This document shows, piece by piece, positions 7,901 through 9,015 of a stretch of 9,015 nucleotides of DNA. Under the pieces are notes generated by a model. It did no database searches and was not told the DNA's origin. It saw only the letters and a program-made list of their open reading frames with translations. Source of the stretch: Clostridia bacterium (GTDB lineage: Bacteria > Bacillota > Clostridia > Christensenellales > Borkfalkiaceae); contig JAFOHH010000146.1 in the NCBI GenBank assembly GCA_017421905.1, positions 1-9,015 of the forward strand, given 5' to 3'. A program made the position numbers and the translations under genes. How positions within the stretch are numbered: position 1 is the first letter of the stretch; every line of letters starts with the position of its first letter.

Positions 7901-8480
7901 TCACGTTCTCGCTATGGGCGAAGACGTTAACGTACTCGTTCTCGATACCGAAGTTTACTCCAACACGGGTGGTCAAGCAAGTAAAGCAACGCCTACCGGC
8001 TCTGTTGCTAAATTTGCCGCTTCCGGTAAAAAGGTTAAGAAGAAGGACCTCGGCATGATGGCAATGTCCTACGGCTACGTTTACGTTGCTCAATGCGCTA
8101 TGGGTTACAACGATCAACAATTCCTCAATGCGATTACCGAAGCTGAAAAATACGACGGACCTTCCCTCGTTATCTGCTACGCTCCCTGCATTAACCACGG
8201 TATTAACATGGGCAACTCCCAACTCGAAGAAAAGAGAGCTGTTGAAGCAGGCTACTGGCATTGCTACCGCTTTAACCCCGCTGCTCCCGAAGGAACGAAC
8301 CCCTTCACCTTGGACAGCAAAGAACCCACCGCAAGCTATAAGGAATTTATCCTTGGCGAAGCAAGATACGCTGCACTCAAAAAGCAAAACCCCGATATGG
8401 CTGATAAGCTCTTTGAAACGGCAGAAGCTGAAAACAACGCTCGTCTTGCATCCTACAAAAAGCTTGCTGGCAAGGAATAA
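4965..8480 (+). CDS. nifJ: Pyruvate:ferredoxin (flavodoxin) oxidoreductase, single chain
   Basis: PFOR is cytoplasmic and converts pyruvate, CoA and oxidised ferredoxin to acetyl-CoA, CO2 and reduced ferredoxin; it is central to clostridial fermentation and feeds hydrogenases. The 1171 residues match the family length. Domain order: N-terminal pyruvate/TPP region with YPITPSSPMAE (26-36), CoA-side domains to about 650, and a two-cluster ferredoxin domain. That domain has Cys689/692/695/699 and Cys741/744/747/751. The C-terminal TPP domain has CAGCGE (Cys809, Cys812), Cys837 and Cys1071 as ligands of the third cluster, GDGWAYDIGYGG (966-977) and YSNTGGQ (998-1004). Cysteine spacing is close to that of the crystallised Desulfovibrio enzyme. 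The GGAGG is 11 nt before the ATG, slightly long, but the MKKMTIDGNTAASHVAYAFS start is typical. Codon use is strongly biased to AAC, GAC, TTC and GAA, which suggests very high expression. Confidence 0.98.
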   Translation: MKKMTIDGNTAASHVAYAFSEVAAMYPITPSSPMAEVADEWATAGRTNMFGEKLRLAEMQSEAGAAGAVHGSLVSGALTCTYTASQGLLLMIPNMYKIAGELLPTVFHVSARCVASHALNIFGDHSDVMACRQTGFAMIASNSVQEAIDLGLVSHLATLKSKVPFLHFFDGFRTSHEVSKVDVIEYDEMKKLVDMKDIEDFRSRALNPEHPIQRGTAQNGDIFFQNRETCNKYYNATPAIVQKMMDKVSKLTGRTYNLFDYVGAPDAKRVVVMMGSGAEAMEETIVKMNKHGAKVGMIKVRLYRPFATEAFLKAIPTTCKKMAVLDRTKEPGALGEPLYLDVCSALLENGRTDIKVVGGRYGLGSKEFNPSMCYAVLANLKKENPKNHFTVGIYDDVTKTSLNFSKKYVAAPAGTVSCKFYGLGSDGTVGANKNSIKIIGDHTDMYAQGYFVYDSKKSGGITISHLRFGKTPIQSSYLIDAADFIACHNPSYVTRYDMLSDINEGGTFLLNSHWNTLEELEANLPVKMKQQIASKKLKMYNINATEIAGKIGLGNRTNTIMQAAFFYLNQNILPYAEAEGYMKAAAKKSFAKKGDAVIQMNYAAIDNAIAGLQEVNYPASWANAEAGASMVKIADNEYFKNVVHPIIAQEGDKLPVSAFNADGSVPVGTTQFEKRGVAVKIPNWIVDNCIQCNKCAFVCPHAAIRPVLVAEGTEKPETFTTKAAIGKKGYEFRMQVSPLDCLGCGVCVNVCPSKNKALEMVALDAIVEPETVNYEYSKTVADVDTSNFKETSVKGSQFKQPLFEFSGACAGCGETPYVKVITQMFGDRMLVANATGCSSIYGGSAPTCPYTVNKDGHGPAWANSLFEDNAEFGYGYNLAYGARRAALATQIEKAVEFGAEGEIKEAFEKWLANRKDAEISKETAAVIKANIDAAIEGATGKLKDALTYIKKAEDCLIKKSIWIFGGDGWAYDIGYGGLDHVLAMGEDVNVLVLDTEVYSNTGGQASKATPTGSVAKFAASGKKVKKKDLGMMAMSYGYVYVAQCAMGYNDQQFLNAITEAEKYDGPSLVICYAPCINHGINMGNSQLEEKRAVEAGYWHCYRFNPAAPEGTNPFTLDSKEPTASYKEFILGEARYAALKKQNPDMADKLFETAEAENNARLASYKKLAGKE

Positions 8481-8518
8481 TTTCCTCGCCGTTTAGCGGT
8501 AAATAAACCTTAAACTTT

Positions 8519-8553
8519 AGCCCCTGCGGTTTTCCGCAGGGGCTTTTTCTTTA
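8519..8553 (+). terminator. Intrinsic terminator of nifJ
   Basis: A perfect 11-bp GC-rich stem, AGCCCCTGCGG (8519-8529) with CCGCAGGGGCT (8534-8544), closes a UUUU loop and is followed by TTTTCTTTAT. It lies 38 nt past the nifJ stop. Confidence 0.95.
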
Positions 8554-8605
8554 TCTGAAAACAGACGTATGCAAAAATGTAGATAGAAAAGGAAGGGAGA
8601 GCAAA

Positions 8606-8737
8606 TTGAACTATACTCTAGAAGGCAGTTTTCAAAAAAACGGCATACCCGAAAAGGTATGCCGTGTTTCTTTTGTGTCTACAAATGTAGCGCTTGCCCT
8701 AAAAATGGTCAGGCTAAATGAAACTATCAGGGAATAG
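8606..8737 (+). CDS. Possible 43-codon small ORF, function unknown
   Basis: A TTG start at 8606 has a purine-rich GGAAGGGAG about 6 nt upstream and reads for 43 codons to a TAG at 8735. The peptide begins LNYTLEGSFQKNGIPEK (first residue Met if translated) and ends ALALKMVRLNETIRE, which could be an amphipathic helix. I do not recognise a family. Against it: the start codon is rare, no clear promoter is seen upstream, and the frame runs through the inverted repeat that serves as a minus-strand terminator. An open frame this short is not rare by chance. It may be a degraded remnant of a mobile-element gene. Confidence 0.2.
   Translation: MNYTLEGSFQKNGIPEKVCRVSFVSTNVALALKMVRLNETIRE
8632..8665 (-). 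terminator. Second intrinsic terminator downstream of the DUF559 gene
   Basis: A perfect 10-bp stem, ACGGCATACC (8640-8649) with GGTATGCCGT (8656-8665), has a 6-nt loop. In the minus-strand RNA a run of U residues follows immediately (complement of 8639-8633). On the plus strand GTTTCTTTT follows, so it may act in both directions. It sits about 100 nt past the DUF559 stop, behind the hairpin terminator of the repeat. Its stem base ACGGCA/TGCCGT is the same as that of the rpsI terminator. Confidence 0.8.
8679..8690. promoter_or_regulatory. CopY/BlaI-type dyad CTACAAATGTAG
   Basis: A perfect 5-bp dyad contains the core TACA-NN-TGTA, which is the established operator core for the CopY/BlaI/MecI repressor family. 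No regulator or recognisable regulated promoter is adjacent, and the site lies inside the weak small ORF. A 10-base core can occur by chance, so this is a note rather than a firm site. Confidence 0.2.
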
Positions 8738-8765
8738 AAAAAAGGCTCCCTTGTGTAAAGGGAGC
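8738..8765 (-). terminator. Repeat-borne terminator of the DUF559 gene
   Basis: In the minus-strand RNA, GCUCCCUU (8765-8758) pairs with AAGGGAGC (8752-8745) over a 5-nt loop. One C and six U residues (8743-8738) follow. This hairpin is the first half of the palindromic repeat and lies 3 nt past the DUF559 stop codon, so the repeat itself provides transcript termination. Confidence 0.6.
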
Positions 8766-8790
8766 TGTCAGCAAAGCTGACTGAGGGATT
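8741..8790. repeat. Two-hairpin palindromic repeat of the Clostridia intergenic type
   Basis: The element contains two adjacent dyads: GCTCCCTT/AAGGGAGC (8745-8752 with 8758-8765) and GTCAGC-AAA-GCTGAC (8767-8781), followed by TGAGGGATTG. From memory, sequences of the form AAGGGAGCTGTCAGC followed by GCTGACTGAGGGATTG recur many times in genomes of gut Clostridia, so I read this as one copy of a dispersed REP-like element. Only one copy is in the window, so repetitiveness cannot be shown here. The right half overlaps the 3' end of the DUF559 gene and encodes its last residues (QSLSQLC) and stop. No flanking target duplication or transposase is visible. Confidence 0.65.
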
Positions 8791-9013
8791 GTTTTGCGAG
8801 GTGATCAATATATTCGCAAACACCCCTAAAATTTTTATGTATTTCTGTGTTTGATATTCTGACAACTGTCAATCCGTATTCTTTAAGAAAAGCCGTTCTT
8901 TCTTCGTCGAACCTCTTCCCTTTCTCGGTATAATGTCTCGAACCATCAAGCTCTATAACAAGCTTTGCCTCTGCACAGTAGAAATCTGTAATATACCTTC
9001 CGAGAACCTTTTG
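8768..9013 (-). CDS. DUF559 endonuclease-domain protein (Vsr-like), C-terminal part, cut by window edge
   Basis: The last 81 codons are visible; the gene starts beyond base 9015. The frame gives the DUF559 core: QKVLGRYITDFYCAEAKLVI, then ELDGSRHYTEKGKRFDEERT, then AFLKEYGLTVVRISNTEI, then the NFRGVCEYID helix. The D-F-Y-C, E-x-K, IELDGxxH and D-x-x-R elements are those expected of this family, which belongs to the very-short-patch-repair-like branch of PD-(D/E)xK nucleases. Members are usually about 115-130 residues, so roughly 40 N-terminal residues are missing. The biological role of DUF559 proteins is not established; DNA nicking or repair is inferred from the fold. The terminal KQSLSQLC and the TGA lie inside the palindromic repeat. 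No partner gene is visible. Confidence 0.9.
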   Translation of the reverse strand, partial: QKVLGRYITDFYCAEAKLVIELDGSRHYTEKGKRFDEERTAFLKEYGLTVVRISNTEIHKNFRGVCEYIDHLAKQSLSQLC

Positions 9014-9015
9014 AC

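Noticed and set aside
216..8665. The rpsI terminator and the terminator at 8632-8665 share the ACGGCA/TGCCGT stem base
   Set aside because: Six shared base pairs in two terminators, with different stem tops and loops, is likely convergence rather than a repeat family.
8632..8865. A 77-codon minus-strand frame through the palindromic repeat
   Set aside because: It overlaps the DUF559 reading frame, which matches the family. This frame is a translated repeat plus a terminator and is typical of spurious annotations at such elements.
1..9015. CRISPR arrays, tRNA or rRNA genes, riboswitches upstream of ecfA1, transposases
   Set aside because: I looked for regularly spaced direct repeats, tRNA-like cloverleaf ends, long ecfA1 leaders and transposase motifs, and saw none. 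The ecfA1 leader is only about 20 nt.

Overview
The window reads as chromosomal DNA from an anaerobic, low-to-moderate-GC Firmicute, most likely a class Clostridia member of the gut type. The evidence is a single-chain pyruvate:ferredoxin oxidoreductase, the Firmicutes-style gene order ecfA1-ecfA2-ecfT-truA-rplM-rpsI, strong GGAGG ribosome binding sites, textbook sigma-A promoters, and a palindromic repeat that I remember from many gut Clostridia. I cannot name the species.

Left part (1-4771, all minus strand). Read in the direction of transcription, a promoter at 4828-4800 starts a tightly packed operon. It contains two ECF-transporter ATPases (ecfA1, ecfA2), their transmembrane partner ecfT and the tRNA pseudouridine synthase truA. 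Every junction overlaps by 1 to 25 nt. After a 183-nt gap with its own consensus promoter and a possible autoregulatory leader come rplM (L13) and rpsI (S9), closed by an intrinsic terminator at 249-216. A separate promoter (182-154) then starts a gene cut by the window edge, whose visible N-terminus looks like a nitroreductase-family protein.

Middle (4772-8553, plus strand). A 193-bp divergent intergenic region separates ecfA1 from nifJ, a complete 1171-residue pyruvate:ferredoxin (flavodoxin) oxidoreductase. All three iron-sulfur cluster ligand sets and the thiamine-diphosphate motif are present. Its codon use is strongly biased, as expected for a very highly expressed fermentation enzyme, and it ends at a strong terminator.

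Right part (8554-9015). This accessory-looking stretch holds a weakly supported 43-codon ORF, two back-to-back minus-strand terminators, a CopY/BlaI-type dyad, and a two-hairpin repeat. The repeat supplies the last codons, the stop codon and the first terminator of a DUF559 (Vsr-like, PD-(D/E)xK superfamily) endonuclease-domain gene that runs off the right edge. The pairing of a short structured repeat with a Vsr-like nuclease gene is the most interesting item, because it resembles in outline the REP/RAYT arrangement.

The window thus joins translation genes (truA, rplM, rpsI), vitamin or metal uptake energisation (the shared ECF module) and central anaerobic carbon metabolism (nifJ). In Bacillus-type genomes the ECF module follows rpoA-rplQ. 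Here that upstream side is replaced by the divergent nifJ.
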